NCBI GenBank assembly: GCA_001897755.1
Contig: MKUJ01000001.1
Span: 69,802-133,801 of the forward strand
Direction of reading: 5' to 3'
Length of the DNA: 64,000 bases
From: Afipia sp. 64-13
GTDB taxonomy: Bacteria; Pseudomonadota; Alphaproteobacteria; Rhizobiales; Xanthobacteraceae
A model generated the notes under the pieces. That model was not told the DNA's origin. It did not search any database and was given only the letters and a program-made list of their open reading frames with translations. A program made the translations under genes and the position numbers. This document shows positions 44,026-52,384 of the stretch, one piece after another. Position 1 is the stretch's first letter, and each line of letters opens with the position of its first letter.

Positions 44026-44874
44026 ATGGCGTTCGAAGATATTCTGCTGTCGCTGACGACCTATCCGGAGTCGACCAAGACGACAGCGATCGAGGATGCC
44101 GTGGCGCTTGCCGTGGCTCTTGAATCAAAAATCTCCGCTCTGGCTTGCGAAGTCAGGGTGTCGGTCCCCTCCAGTCCGCTTGGAAGCTCGCTGCTGAACG
44201 TGTCTGCGCTGGTCGCAAACGAGGAGAAGAAAAGCGCGACGAATGTGAAGGAATCGCTGGCCGCTTTCGAAAAACTTGCCGATGCCGCAGGCGTGTTGAA
44301 GGATTGTATCACGGAGAAGTGCCTGACGTCGGAAGTGCCCGGCGTTATTATCGATTACGCGCGCCTGCGCGACATGACCATCGTTCCGTTTCAGGAGGCT
44401 GACGGCATCGAGAGCTGGTTTGCGGAATCCTTGATTTTTGAATCCGGTCGACCCGTGATTGTTCTGCCCGAGAGCAAAACATGGAGCCGCCGTGTCGGAC
44501 TCGACACGGTCATTGTCGCCTGGGATTTCAGCCGCAATGCCTCGCGCGCCGTATTCGACGCCATGCCGATCCTGCAAAAGGCAAAGCGGGTTTACATCCT
44601 GACGGTCACCAACGAGAAGAAGATCGACACCAAGCGTTCGGGTGCCGAGCTTGCAAGGTATCTCGCGGGTCGCGGCGTCAATGTGTCTCTCGACGTGGTC
44701 GATGCGGCGGGCCGCCGGGTTGACGAAGTGTTTGCCGCTCAGGTGGCCTTGAGGGATGCGAACCTGCTGGTGATGGGCGCTTATGGTCATTCGCGGTTGC
44801 GCGAACTCGTTCTGGGCGGTGCAACCCGGGCGATGCTGGCCCAGCCGAGCGTGCCGACATTCCTCTCGCATTGA
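44026..44874 (+). CDS. universal stress protein (UspA family)
   Basis: 282 residues from ATG 44026, five bases after GGAGA (ATG 44023 is too close). The protein has tandem Usp-like halves; the C-terminal half is the clearer one, with 'VIVAWDFSRNASRAVFDAMP' and the nucleotide-loop pattern 'LVMGAYGHSRLRELVLGGAT' (G-x2-G-x9-G-type). Usp proteins of this length bind ATP or act in stress survival. It is followed 57 bases later by a CHAD-domain gene. Confidence 0.85.
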   Translation: MAFEDILLSLTTYPESTKTTAIEDAVALAVALESKISALACEVRVSVPSSPLGSSLLNVSALVANEEKKSATNVKESLAAFEKLADAAGVLKDCITEKCLTSEVPGVIIDYARLRDMTIVPFQEADGIESWFAESLIFESGRPVIVLPESKTWSRRVGLDTVIVAWDFSRNASRAVFDAMPILQKAKRVYILTVTNEKKIDTKRSGAELARYLAGRGVNVSLDVVDAAGRRVDEVFAAQVALRDANLLVMGAYGHSRLRELVLGGATRAMLAQPSVPTFLSH

Positions 44875-44931
44875 GCGGGATGACGCAACGCGATAGGCTT
44901 CCCATGCAATCGGTCCTGATTGGAGATTGCA

Positions 44932-45885
44932 GTGAAACGGGCAACACGGCTCGAATCCGGAGGCCATGAGCGTCGTATTGCCGCCGCGCGCTCGCATCCG
45001 ACCGCGCTGCCGGCCACCATGATTGCGGCGCTCCGGGTCGCAAGCCGGGCGGCTCTCGATCAGATCATCCGTCATCGTGCGCGGATCGCGGTGGCGGATC
45101 CGGAGGCCCTGCATCAGGTCAGGGTGGGATTCCGCCATCTCGACGCTGCGATCCGGTTTTTCGCCGCCGGTATTCCGAAGTCCGACCGCGCGTCGCTGGC
45201 GCGGGAGCTGAAATGGTTCGGCCGCAGACTGTCGCGCGCGCGGGAAATCGATGTCTTTCTTGAGGACGTGATATCAGGACCGCGCGACAAGCGCACCGGG
45301 CCGGACATCGATACGCTCGAGCGGCTGTGCCGGCAGGAGCAGAAGCGCGAATACGCCCGTATCCGCGCGGTTCTGGCGTCCAGCCGCCTCCAGGATTTTA
45401 TCGCGGCGAGCGAAGAATGCCTGATCGACGGGAAAAACCTGCTTTTCCGTTCTCAGGCCTATTCCTGTCAGGCCGTCGCCGGGCTGATGAAGATGAAAAG
45501 GAAGCTGCAGAAGGGGCGCCGTGTCGATGCGCTCCGCCACCATGATCTGCATAAATTCCGTCTGCGGGTCAAACGCATGCGATATGCGATCGGGTTCGTC
45601 GCTCCGCTTCTCGATCGCAGAAACTCAAAGCTTGCACGGCGCATGAGCGAGTTGCTGAGAGGGTTGCAGAACGAGCTTGGCGCGGTCACGGACCAGAAAG
45701 CGCACAGGGATTTTTTCAGGAAATTGCGCGCGTGCAGCTCTTCCCGATTTGCGGGCGGTGATGGCAAAATCGACTGGCGGAACGTAAGGCGCGCGCTGTT
45801 TGCAAGCCGTCGTAAGGCAAACGAGGCTTCATTGAAGCGTGCGAAGAAAATCTATCGCGAGTTCGAAGAGATCGAGCTTTCCTGA
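44932..45885 (+). CDS. CHAD-domain protein
   Basis: 317 residues from GTG 44932, six bases after GGAG; a TTG at 44920 would overlap the ribosome-binding site. CHAD signatures are present: 'LHQVRVGFRHLDAAIRFF' (about 61-78) and 'HDLHKFRLRVKRMRYAIGFV' (about 203-222), with conserved His and Arg/Lys that bind polyphosphate in studied members. No CYTH (triphosphatase) domain is attached. It probably binds polyphosphate under stress and may be co-expressed with the Usp gene. Confidence 0.88.
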   Translation: MKRATRLESGGHERRIAAARSHPTALPATMIAALRVASRAALDQIIRHRARIAVADPEALHQVRVGFRHLDAAIRFFAAGIPKSDRASLARELKWFGRRLSRAREIDVFLEDVISGPRDKRTGPDIDTLERLCRQEQKREYARIRAVLASSRLQDFIAASEECLIDGKNLLFRSQAYSCQAVAGLMKMKRKLQKGRRVDALRHHDLHKFRLRVKRMRYAIGFVAPLLDRRNSKLARRMSELLRGLQNELGAVTDQKAHRDFFRKLRACSSSRFAGGDGKIDWRNVRRALFASRRKANEASLKRAKKIYREFEEIELS

Positions 45886-45941
45886 GGGCGTGCATGCCTT
45901 GAAGGTTTTGCGAGCCATTGGTCGCGGAGGACTGTGCCGAT

Positions 45942-46325
45942 TCAGCCGTTGGTCGAGTGCCGTTCGGCCGTCTTGCGCGGCCGCGGCACGCGATTGGTCA
46001 GGATTTTCAGGTCCGACAGAGGATCGGCCTCGGCCGTGGCGTCGACTTTCTCGAACACAATGCGGGTGCGGTATCCCATCGCGCGGGCGATTCGCAGATA
46101 ATTGGTGAGGGTGGTCGAACAGTTGCCTTTGAGATAGCGCGACAATTGCCCCGGATTGATGCCGAGCAGGAACCCAACAGCCTCAAGACTGACGGCTTCG
46201 TCGGCCCGCAGCTTGCGCAGGGCGGTTACAAACTGATCCTCATCAGCCGTGATCTCCCGCGTGAAGCGGTCGCTGGTCTGAGGGTCGGTTCCCGGAAAAA
46301 CACTTCGACAGCTTCTGATGCGCAT
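45942..46325 (-). CDS. XRE-family helix-turn-helix regulator
   Basis: 127 residues. The HTH (about 42-80) reads 'AVSLEAVGFLLGINPGQLSRYLKGN' followed by 'TTLTNYLRIARAMGYRTRIVF', an arrangement common in HigA/antitoxin-like or stand-alone XRE proteins. No toxin gene is adjacent. The C-terminal tail is charged. It is convergent with the CHAD gene, with a 56-base gap. Confidence 0.72.
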   Translation of the reverse strand: MRIRSCRSVFPGTDPQTSDRFTREITADEDQFVTALRKLRADEAVSLEAVGFLLGINPGQLSRYLKGNCSTTLTNYLRIARAMGYRTRIVFEKVDATAEADPLSDLKILTNRVPRPRKTAERHSTNG

Positions 46326-46483
46326 CGTGATCCCGTAAGCGGCTGAGTGCCAAGGCTTTACAAAGATATATTCTGATATTCGTATTTGATTGTATGATGT
46401 GGTTGACGTTTGTCAACGGGCATCGCGCCCAGCGATCAGAGGACGTCGTGATTGTGCAGATGCAGCATGAAACGGGGCGGGGG

Positions 46484-47371
46484 CTATTCGGCGATAAAGC
46501 GCCGACGCTCGGCGCGGATCCGCGACGTGATGTAGCGGTAGACCTCCCGCACGCGGCGGGTGCCGTGGGTGTCCGGATGGGAAACCAGCCAATAGGTCCG
46601 GGTGAACTGAATCTCGGGCAGGAGCTGGGTCAGTTCGGGATAACGCCGCGCTGCATAGTTATGAAGGATACCGATGCCGTGCCCGGCGCGGACCGCTTCG
46701 ATCTGGCCGACCACGCTGCCGCACTCATAACGGCGCTTCATGAGCGTGTTGAAGTGCACCGCATAGTCCAGCGCCTTGCTGTACATGATGTCTGCGACCT
46801 GGGTCACGAGCATGTGGCCGGACAGGTCGTCCTGGGTTGTGATCGGTGCGGAGCGCTCGAGATATTGCTGCGAGGCATAAACGCCGAGCGTGTAGTCGGT
46901 AAGCTTGGTCGCGATCAGCCGGCCTTCCTTCGGCGGCTCGATGGTAATGACGATGTCGGCCTCGCGCTTCGACAGCGAGAACGTACGGGGTAGCGGCACA
47001 AGCTGGATCACGAGGTCCGGATGGACGGCCGCGAGCGCGGCGAGCTGTTCGGCCAGGAAGTAATTGCCGATGCCGTCCGGCGCGCCGACGCGCACCGTGC
47101 CGGTGACACGGTCGGACGTTGCCACGAGTTGCGAGCCGATCTTGAGAAATTCCGATTCAACCCGCTCGGCCGTGGTGAGGAGCGCCTCGCCGGAGCGCGT
47201 CAGCGTGCATCCGGTGGTGCCGCGTTTGACCAGCTTGGTCCGCATTTCCTTTTCGAGCGCGGTGAGCTGGCGGCCGACCGTGGCGTGATTGATGCCGAGC
47301 CGCTTGGCCGCGCCGAGGATTTGTCCGGTCCGCGCAACTTCCAGGAAGATTCGAACCCGATCCCAGTCCAT
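46484..47371 (-). CDS. LysR-family transcriptional regulator
   Basis: 295 residues. Winged helix '[20 protein letters not shown]' with '[20 protein letters not shown]' (about 20-39), the 'HATVGRQ' type that is common in a LysR branch recognising amino-acid or aromatic effectors. The effector domain follows. It lies on the same strand as, and 142 bases downstream of, the glutamate-receptor-like gene. Confidence 0.9.
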   Translation of the reverse strand: MDWDRVRIFLEVARTGQILGAAKRLGINHATVGRQLTALEKEMRTKLVKRGTTGCTLTRSGEALLTTAERVESEFLKIGSQLVATSDRVTGTVRVGAPDGIGNYFLAEQLAALAAVHPDLVIQLVPLPRTFSLSKREADIVITIEPPKEGRLIATKLTDYTLGVYASQQYLERSAPITTQDDLSGHMLVTQVADIMYSKALDYAVHFNTLMKRRYECGSVVGQIEAVRAGHGIGILHNYAARRYPELTQLLPEIQFTRTYWLVSHPDTHGTRRVREVYRYITSRIRAERRRFIAE

Positions 47372-47513
47372 CCCCGGACTTTAATTTTTGCACAACGGGC
47401 TGGCAAGGCTCGAGAAAGGCACCATTCGGCGAACGCGGGAATCCGCCGCGCAGGACTGTTTGTCCGATATCTCCGATGCCTGAGCGCACGCGCGGCATCG
47501 GATAAAACGCTGC

Positions 47514-48671
47514 CTAGTTGATCCTGCTGCCGAGATATCTGGCGATCACGTCCTTCCACCAGGTGCTCTGCGTCGCGTCGAGAATGGCAATGTTCAGCGG
47601 CGCACGCAGCTTGCTGTTGTTGGCGATGGCGAAGGCGTAATGCTGCGGCTCGAAAGTGGTGTCGAGCATGTCCAGCGTTGCGGTAAATTCCTGCTGGATG
47701 AGCCAGGCGAGCAGAGGCTTGTCATAGACGAAGGCATCGATTTTGTGCGCCCGCAGCGCCTGCAGCCCCTGTTGCGGTGTCTCGTAAGTGTGGAAGGAGA
47801 TCTTGAGCTGTTTCAAGGCCTCCAGGGTCGATGAATCCCTCACGATGCCGACCCGCGCCGATTGCAGGTCGTTGACGCCATGCACAGAGCCTTGCAGGTG
47901 ACGAACGGTGAGGCTCGATGTCACCGCCGCAGTAAAGACGGCGATGGCGACGATCGACATCACGGTCCAGATGCTCGCGACAATGCGGCCGGCGACGGTG
48001 CGCGGGCTGTAATCGACATTGCCGCGCCGGGTCATCGCCGCCGTGGACCACCAGATGCTCGAGGTCAGCCCTTTCTTGATATCGCCGCCAAACTCCTCGT
48101 TATGCCGGCGCTCCAGAAACCAGATCAGAAACCCGACAAACAGCGCGAGCAGCAGCAGCGCGGCCACGGCCTGCAGGAATCCGAGATTGGTGAAGGACTG
48201 GATCACCGGCATCCAGTTGAGCATGCCGCTGGCCGGCACGGCGATGCCAAGGCCCGTGGAATAAAACGGCGAGGTGAAGTCCATAATGCGGGCGCGTGCG
48301 CCCGTCACCGTCAGCGCGCCGATCGCGACATCGTATTTGCCGTTGGCCACGCCATCGATCAAGGAGCTGATGGTTGGCTCCTCGACGAAACGATAGCGCA
48401 GTTTCAGTTTGTTGGCCGCGTGCCGCCACAGGTCGATGCTGATCCCTTGCCACTCGTCATCGGCGGCATGGATGGCGAAAGGCGGCGTCTGCTTGACGCC
48501 AATGACGAGCTCGCGCTTGCTGGTATCGATCGCTGCCGATTGCTGGGCATGGCTGCGGTCGCCGCCAATCAGCAGGACGCACAAAGCGATCATGCCGATG
48601 GCAAAGATCTGCATCCAGAAAAGGGAAGGGGTATCCGACCAACGGACGGGCGGTTCTCGAAGCATGGTCAT
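47514..48671 (-). CDS. prokaryotic ionotropic glutamate receptor-like channel (GluR0 type)
   Basis: 385 residues. After a signal peptide (cleavage near SHA-QQS) comes ligand-binding lobe S1 (about 53-147) with the receptor motif 'LTVTGARARIMDFTSPFYST'. Then a transmembrane helix (about 163-186), a pore loop (about 201-224, 'SIWWSTAAMTRRGNVDYSP'), another helix (about 229-255) ending in 'TAAVTSSLTV', and lobe S2 (about 260-385) with 'AFVYDKPLLAWL'. The order S1-M1-P-M2-S2 is that of GluR0. The filter region lacks TVGYGD. It probably opens an ion path on binding an amino acid. Confidence 0.82.
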   Translation of the reverse strand: MTMLREPPVRWSDTPSLFWMQIFAIGMIALCVLLIGGDRSHAQQSAAIDTSKRELVIGVKQTPPFAIHAADDEWQGISIDLWRHAANKLKLRYRFVEEPTISSLIDGVANGKYDVAIGALTVTGARARIMDFTSPFYSTGLGIAVPASGMLNWMPVIQSFTNLGFLQAVAALLLLALFVGFLIWFLERRHNEEFGGDIKKGLTSSIWWSTAAMTRRGNVDYSPRTVAGRIVASIWTVMSIVAIAVFTAAVTSSLTVRHLQGSVHGVNDLQSARVGIVRDSSTLEALKQLKISFHTYETPQQGLQALRAHKIDAFVYDKPLLAWLIQQEFTATLDMLDTTFEPQHYAFAIANNSKLRAPLNIAILDATQSTWWKDVIARYLGSRIN

Positions 48672-49188
48672 TCTGCGTCACGTTCCAAAATCAGAAAGTT
48701 CGTCTTGCGGCGATCGGATATCAATAAGGGATCGGTGGCGTCGCCGATTCGATTGCGGATCAGCTTCGCGGTGCAGTGTATCCGGATTCGCTTCGAGCGT
48801 TGCCATCAACCCGCGTGCTGAAATGTCTCATGCCATGACGCGATCGCAAAGTTGGACGATCGATGGGCGGTCTCTGGTGCGATGTCGCTCGAATGATTTG
48901 GGAGCGTGCTGCAAGCAGATGATGCAAATCCGGTCCGGATGTTTTGCCAGTTGTCGTCGTTGACGGGATGATGACAAGGCATGATGTCTTCCCGCTCTTT
49001 CGTGCATGACGCGCTGCACACTTGATGCGGGTTTTCAACGCAACAATGCGATGCTGTTTTTCTCAGGATTGCGCAGCGTGATTCAATCTGCTTACAATTA
49101 TTGAAAAGCAACGTTTCAAAAAACGGAATTTTTCTGCAGGCGATGTGAGTGATGCATTCAACCGATGCATTCACGAGGGGAGAACGCC
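48672..49188. other. 517-base intergenic region between channel gene and TctCBA operon
   Basis: No convincing gene; the frames that cross it lack ribosome-binding sites and normal composition. The right third (about 49085-49145) is AT-rich ('TTACAATTATTGAAAAG') and is the likely promoter of the TctCBA operon. A 13-base-period direct repeat (49151-49173) and GAGGGGAGA (49175-49183) follow. The left part carries the promoter of the channel gene, with no element I can name. Confidence 0.55.
49151..49173 (+). promoter_or_regulatory. 13-base-period direct repeat before tctC-like gene
   Basis: GATGCATTCA occurs twice (49151-49160 and 49164-49173) with ACC between; each copy contains the palindrome ATGCAT, and GTGATGCAT with ATGCATTCAC also forms an imperfect inverted repeat. 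It sits just before the ribosome-binding site, where a bound protein would block transcription or translation. Confidence 0.4.
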
Positions 49189-50157
49189 ATGTCATCCACG
49201 CTATCGAAGATCGTCACCGCCAGCCGCGTTGGCGCCCTGATGTTGTGCGCGGGATTGTTGTCTGTCGCGACGCCCGCGCGCGCCGAATTTCCGGAGCGGC
49301 CGATCGAACTGATCGTGCCATGGGGGCCGGGTGGCGGAGCCGATCAGCTTGCGCGCCTGATCAGCAAGCTTGCCGAGCCTGCGCTGGGGCAGGGTATTCC
49401 CGTGGTCAACGTGCCGGGCGCCACTGGCGGCACCGGCATGGCCAAGCTGCTCTCGGCGCCCGCTGACGGCTATTCGATGGCGGTCTATATCGCGGACAGC
49501 CACGCGCTGCTTGCGGGCAAGAGCCCGCGCTGGACCATGAAGGACATCATCCCGGTGGCGGTGATGATTCAGGGGCCATCCTTCATCTTTGTCGCCAACG
49601 ACAGCAAATACAAAACCTGGCAGGATTTCGAGAAGGATGCACAGGCCAATCCCGGCAAGCTGAAGATCGCCACGCTGGGCTTTGGCAGCGTGGACGATTT
49701 CTCGATCAGCGTGATCGAGCAGAAGGGACTGAAGTTCGTGCAGGTCCCGTTCTCGAAGCCGAGCGAGCGGTATGTGTCCATCCTTGGCGGTCATGCTGAC
49801 GCTTTGTACGAGCAGGCGGGCGACGTGGCGTCCTTCCTCGCCAACAAGCAGATCCGTCCGTTGCTCGCCTTCGGCAAGGACCGGCTGCCTGCGTTCAAGG
49901 ACACGCCGACCTCCTATGAACTCGGCTACAAGGTCGCGCTGCCGCAATTCCGCGCCATCGTCGTTCGCGCCGGAACGCCGCCGGAGGTCGTCAAGAAGCT
50001 TTCCGATACGCTCGCCAAGGTCGCGGCGATGCCGGAATACAAGAAGTTCCTGGAAGAGCAGTTCGGCGCCACCGACAGCTTCATCGATTCGACCAAGGCA
50101 ACGGCCTTTGTCGACGAACAGCTCGAGGACATGAAAAAGGCCGTCGCGAAGAACTGA
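49189..50157 (+). CDS. TctC/Bug-type periplasmic solute-binding protein of a tripartite tricarboxylate transporter
   Basis: 322 residues from ATG 49189 after GAGGGGAGA. Signal peptide cleaved near ARA-EFP. Family motifs: 'ERPIELIVPWGPGGGADQLARL' near the N-terminus (read 'VPWGPGGGAD'), 'VVNVPGATGGTGMAKLL' and 'GHADALYEQAGDV'. Bug proteins bind carboxylates such as citrate, tricarballylate or aromatic acids. It heads a complete TctCBA set. Confidence 0.92.
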   Translation: MSSTLSKIVTASRVGALMLCAGLLSVATPARAEFPERPIELIVPWGPGGGADQLARLISKLAEPALGQGIPVVNVPGATGGTGMAKLLSAPADGYSMAVYIADSHALLAGKSPRWTMKDIIPVAVMIQGPSFIFVANDSKYKTWQDFEKDAQANPGKLKIATLGFGSVDDFSISVIEQKGLKFVQVPFSKPSERYVSILGGHADALYEQAGDVASFLANKQIRPLLAFGKDRLPAFKDTPTSYELGYKVALPQFRAIVVRAGTPPEVVKKLSDTLAKVAAMPEYKKFLEEQFGATDSFIDSTKATAFVDEQLEDMKKAVAKN

Positions 50158-50196
50158 CAAGACGATTGGAATGACCAGCGTCGCAAAGGGAGCACC

Positions 50197-50730
50197 ATGA
50201 ACGCGAAAATCCGGTCGTCATTTCCTTATTTTGTCGGTTTTGCGGTCGCGGTCGCGCTTTATATCTACGCTGGATACATGGACTACGACCCGCGGGCCGG
50301 ACAACTCGGGCCCGCGGTGTGGCCGCGTCTGGCGATCATGCTGATGGCGGCGGCCTCGTTGTTCGAGATCGTCAGCATTTTCTCCGGTCGCCGGGCGACG
50401 ACCGCGGGTATCGCGGAGGCGCTCGATCACGAAGATGGCGACGAGGATGAGCCGCGGCATCCCTGGCTGCTGCTTGGCGGCATCGCTTTGGTGCTGGCTT
50501 ATGCGGTCCTGGTCCCCATCCTCGGCTTTATCTTCGGCACATTCCTGTTCCTGGCCATCTTCATGTATCTCGGCCGCTATCGCCGCCACGCCGTGGTGTG
50601 GACCGTGAGCGCGGCCGTGACGATTCTGTGTGGAATCCTTTTCCTGCGCATCGCCTATGTCTCGCTGCCACGAGGCGTTGCTCCGTTCGATCTTGTCACT
50701 GATCTGTTTTTCCACATTCCGGGGTTCTGA
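50197..50730 (+). CDS. TctB-type small permease subunit
   Basis: 177 residues with four hydrophobic helices: about 7-26, 40-62, 90-110 and 115-150. 'YDPRAGQLGPAVWPRLAIML' after the first helix is the TctB hallmark (P-R-x-F/W-P). An acidic loop with 'HEDGDEDEPRH' separates the halves. It accompanies TctA in the inner membrane. It follows tctC by 39 bases and precedes tctA by 6. Confidence 0.88.
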   Translation: MNAKIRSSFPYFVGFAVAVALYIYAGYMDYDPRAGQLGPAVWPRLAIMLMAAASLFEIVSIFSGRRATTAGIAEALDHEDGDEDEPRHPWLLLGGIALVLAYAVLVPILGFIFGTFLFLAIFMYLGRYRRHAVVWTVSAAVTILCGILFLRIAYVSLPRGVAPFDLVTDLFFHIPGF

Positions 50731-50736
50731 CCGAAC

Positions 50737-52245
50737 ATGACCGATATTTTCGTACAGCTCGGCGTCGGCTTCCTGCACTGTCTGACACCGGCCAACCTGC
50801 TGATGCTTGTCATCGGCATCACCCTCGGCCTGCTGGTCGGTGTTCTGCCCGGTCTCACTCTGGTCATGGGTGTCGCGCTGGCGCTGCCGTTCACCTACAA
50901 GATGGATGTCACCGCATCGATCGTGTTGCTGACCGCGATGTACATCGCCGGCACCTACGGCGGCGCGTTCACGGCCATCCTGTTTCGAATACCCGGCGAG
51001 CCGATCGATGTGCCGATGCTCTGGGACGGCTATACGATGGGACGCAACGGCCATGCGGCAAAGGCGCTCGGCTGGACGCTGATGGCGGCGCTGATCGGTG
51101 GCGTGATTTCCGGTGTGATCATGGTGCTGTTGACGCAGCCGCTGGCGAAGTTCGCGCTTCGGCTCTCTTCGCCGGAGTATTTCGCCATTCTGGTGTTCGG
51201 CCTCAGTAGCGTCGTCGCGCTGGGGCGCGGCGCGCTGGCCAACGCGCTGATCAGCCTTAGCGTCGGCCTGCTGATTGGTGCGGTCGGTACCGATCCGATC
51301 TACGGCGCTTATCGCTTCACCTTCGGCTCGTCGTTGCTGGCCGACGGCATCGAGTTTCTGGTGGTGATGGTCGGCGCCTATGGGGTTGGCGAAGTGCTGT
51401 CTCGTCTCGAAGCCGGATTTGCCACCAAGCCGGTCGAGCAGATTTCCGGCGCGCGCACCCAGTTGCCAAGCACCAGGGAGATGCTGGCGCTCAAGGTGCC
51501 GTTCCTGCGCTCGAGCCTGCTCGGCAACGTTATCGGCATTGTGCCTGGCGCGGGCGCCACCATCGCCTCGTTCGTCAGTTACGGCGTCGAGGCGCAGTTC
51601 GGCAGGCGCTCGAAGGAGATGGGCACCGGCGTTGCGGAGGGCATCGTTGCGCCGCAAGCTGCCGCCACCGCCTCGGTCGGCGGCGCACTGGTGCCGCTGC
51701 TCGCGCTCGGCATTCCTGGCAGCGGCGCGACGGCGATCATCCTCGGCGCCTTCATGCTTCACGGCATCCAGCCCGGTCCGCAGATTCTGGTGACCTCGTC
51801 CACCATGGTCTACACGGTGTTCGCGTCGCTGTTCCTCGGTCTCGCGCTGATGTGCCTGATCGGCTATTTCGCCATTCGCTTTCTGGTGAAGATTCTCGAT
51901 TTCCCCGAAGCCGTGGTCTCGGCTTACGTGCTGATCCTGTGCTTCATCGGCGCGCTGTCGATCCGCAACAGCGTGGTCGATCTCTGGCTGATGATCGGGT
52001 TCGGCATTCTCGGCTATCTGTTCGAGCGTCTGAAGTTTCCGGTCGCTCCGCTCGTTCTCGGCGTCATCCTGGGGCCACTCGCCGAAGAATCGTTCATGAA
52101 TTCGATGATCAGTTTCTCGAACGACTGGACGATCTTTTTCACCCGGCCGATGGCCGGCGGGATCATGGCCTTGACGGCGGTCGTGCTCGCGTTGCCGTTC
52201 ATCCAGAAATGGTGGGTCCGCCGCAGGCGCGTCGTGCCGAGCTGA
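50737..52245 (+). CDS. TctA-type large permease subunit
   Basis: 502 residues, about twelve helices. Conserved TctA motifs: 'GVLPGLTLVMGVALALPFTY' (about 34-53), 'YGGAFTAILFRIPGEP' (about 72-87) and the second-half counterparts 'GIVPGAGATIASFVSYGVE' and 'LALGIPGSGATAIILGAFML'. It is the channel of the secondary tripartite tricarboxylate transporter. The substrate carboxylate cannot be deduced. Confidence 0.93.
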   Translation: MTDIFVQLGVGFLHCLTPANLLMLVIGITLGLLVGVLPGLTLVMGVALALPFTYKMDVTASIVLLTAMYIAGTYGGAFTAILFRIPGEPIDVPMLWDGYTMGRNGHAAKALGWTLMAALIGGVISGVIMVLLTQPLAKFALRLSSPEYFAILVFGLSSVVALGRGALANALISLSVGLLIGAVGTDPIYGAYRFTFGSSLLADGIEFLVVMVGAYGVGEVLSRLEAGFATKPVEQISGARTQLPSTREMLALKVPFLRSSLLGNVIGIVPGAGATIASFVSYGVEAQFGRRSKEMGTGVAEGIVAPQAAATASVGGALVPLLALGIPGSGATAIILGAFMLHGIQPGPQILVTSSTMVYTVFASLFLGLALMCLIGYFAIRFLVKILDFPEAVVSAYVLILCFIGALSIRNSVVDLWLMIGFGILGYLFERLKFPVAPLVLGVILGPLAEESFMNSMISFSNDWTIFFTRPMAGGIMALTAVVLALPFIQKWWVRRRRVVPS

Positions 52246-52384
52246 CCTGGAGCTGACGTCACGGTGCGCGTAACCCCGCAGTCCTGCCGACGGATCTCGA
52301 ATTCGCCGGCGAGGACAAGGAACATTCCGGTTGAACTGACGTTATGCCGAATTGTCGTGGGGTCATCGCCACAGCGGGTGCACC

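Noticed and set aside
47340-47362. tRNA T-loop-like 'GATTCGAACCC' sequence
   Set aside because: It lies inside the start of a LysR gene and no acceptor or anticodon stems surround it.
48672-49188. Small frames in the 517-base gap before tctC
   Set aside because: None has a ribosome-binding site, and the amino acid composition is unlike neighbouring proteins; promoter DNA is the simpler reading.
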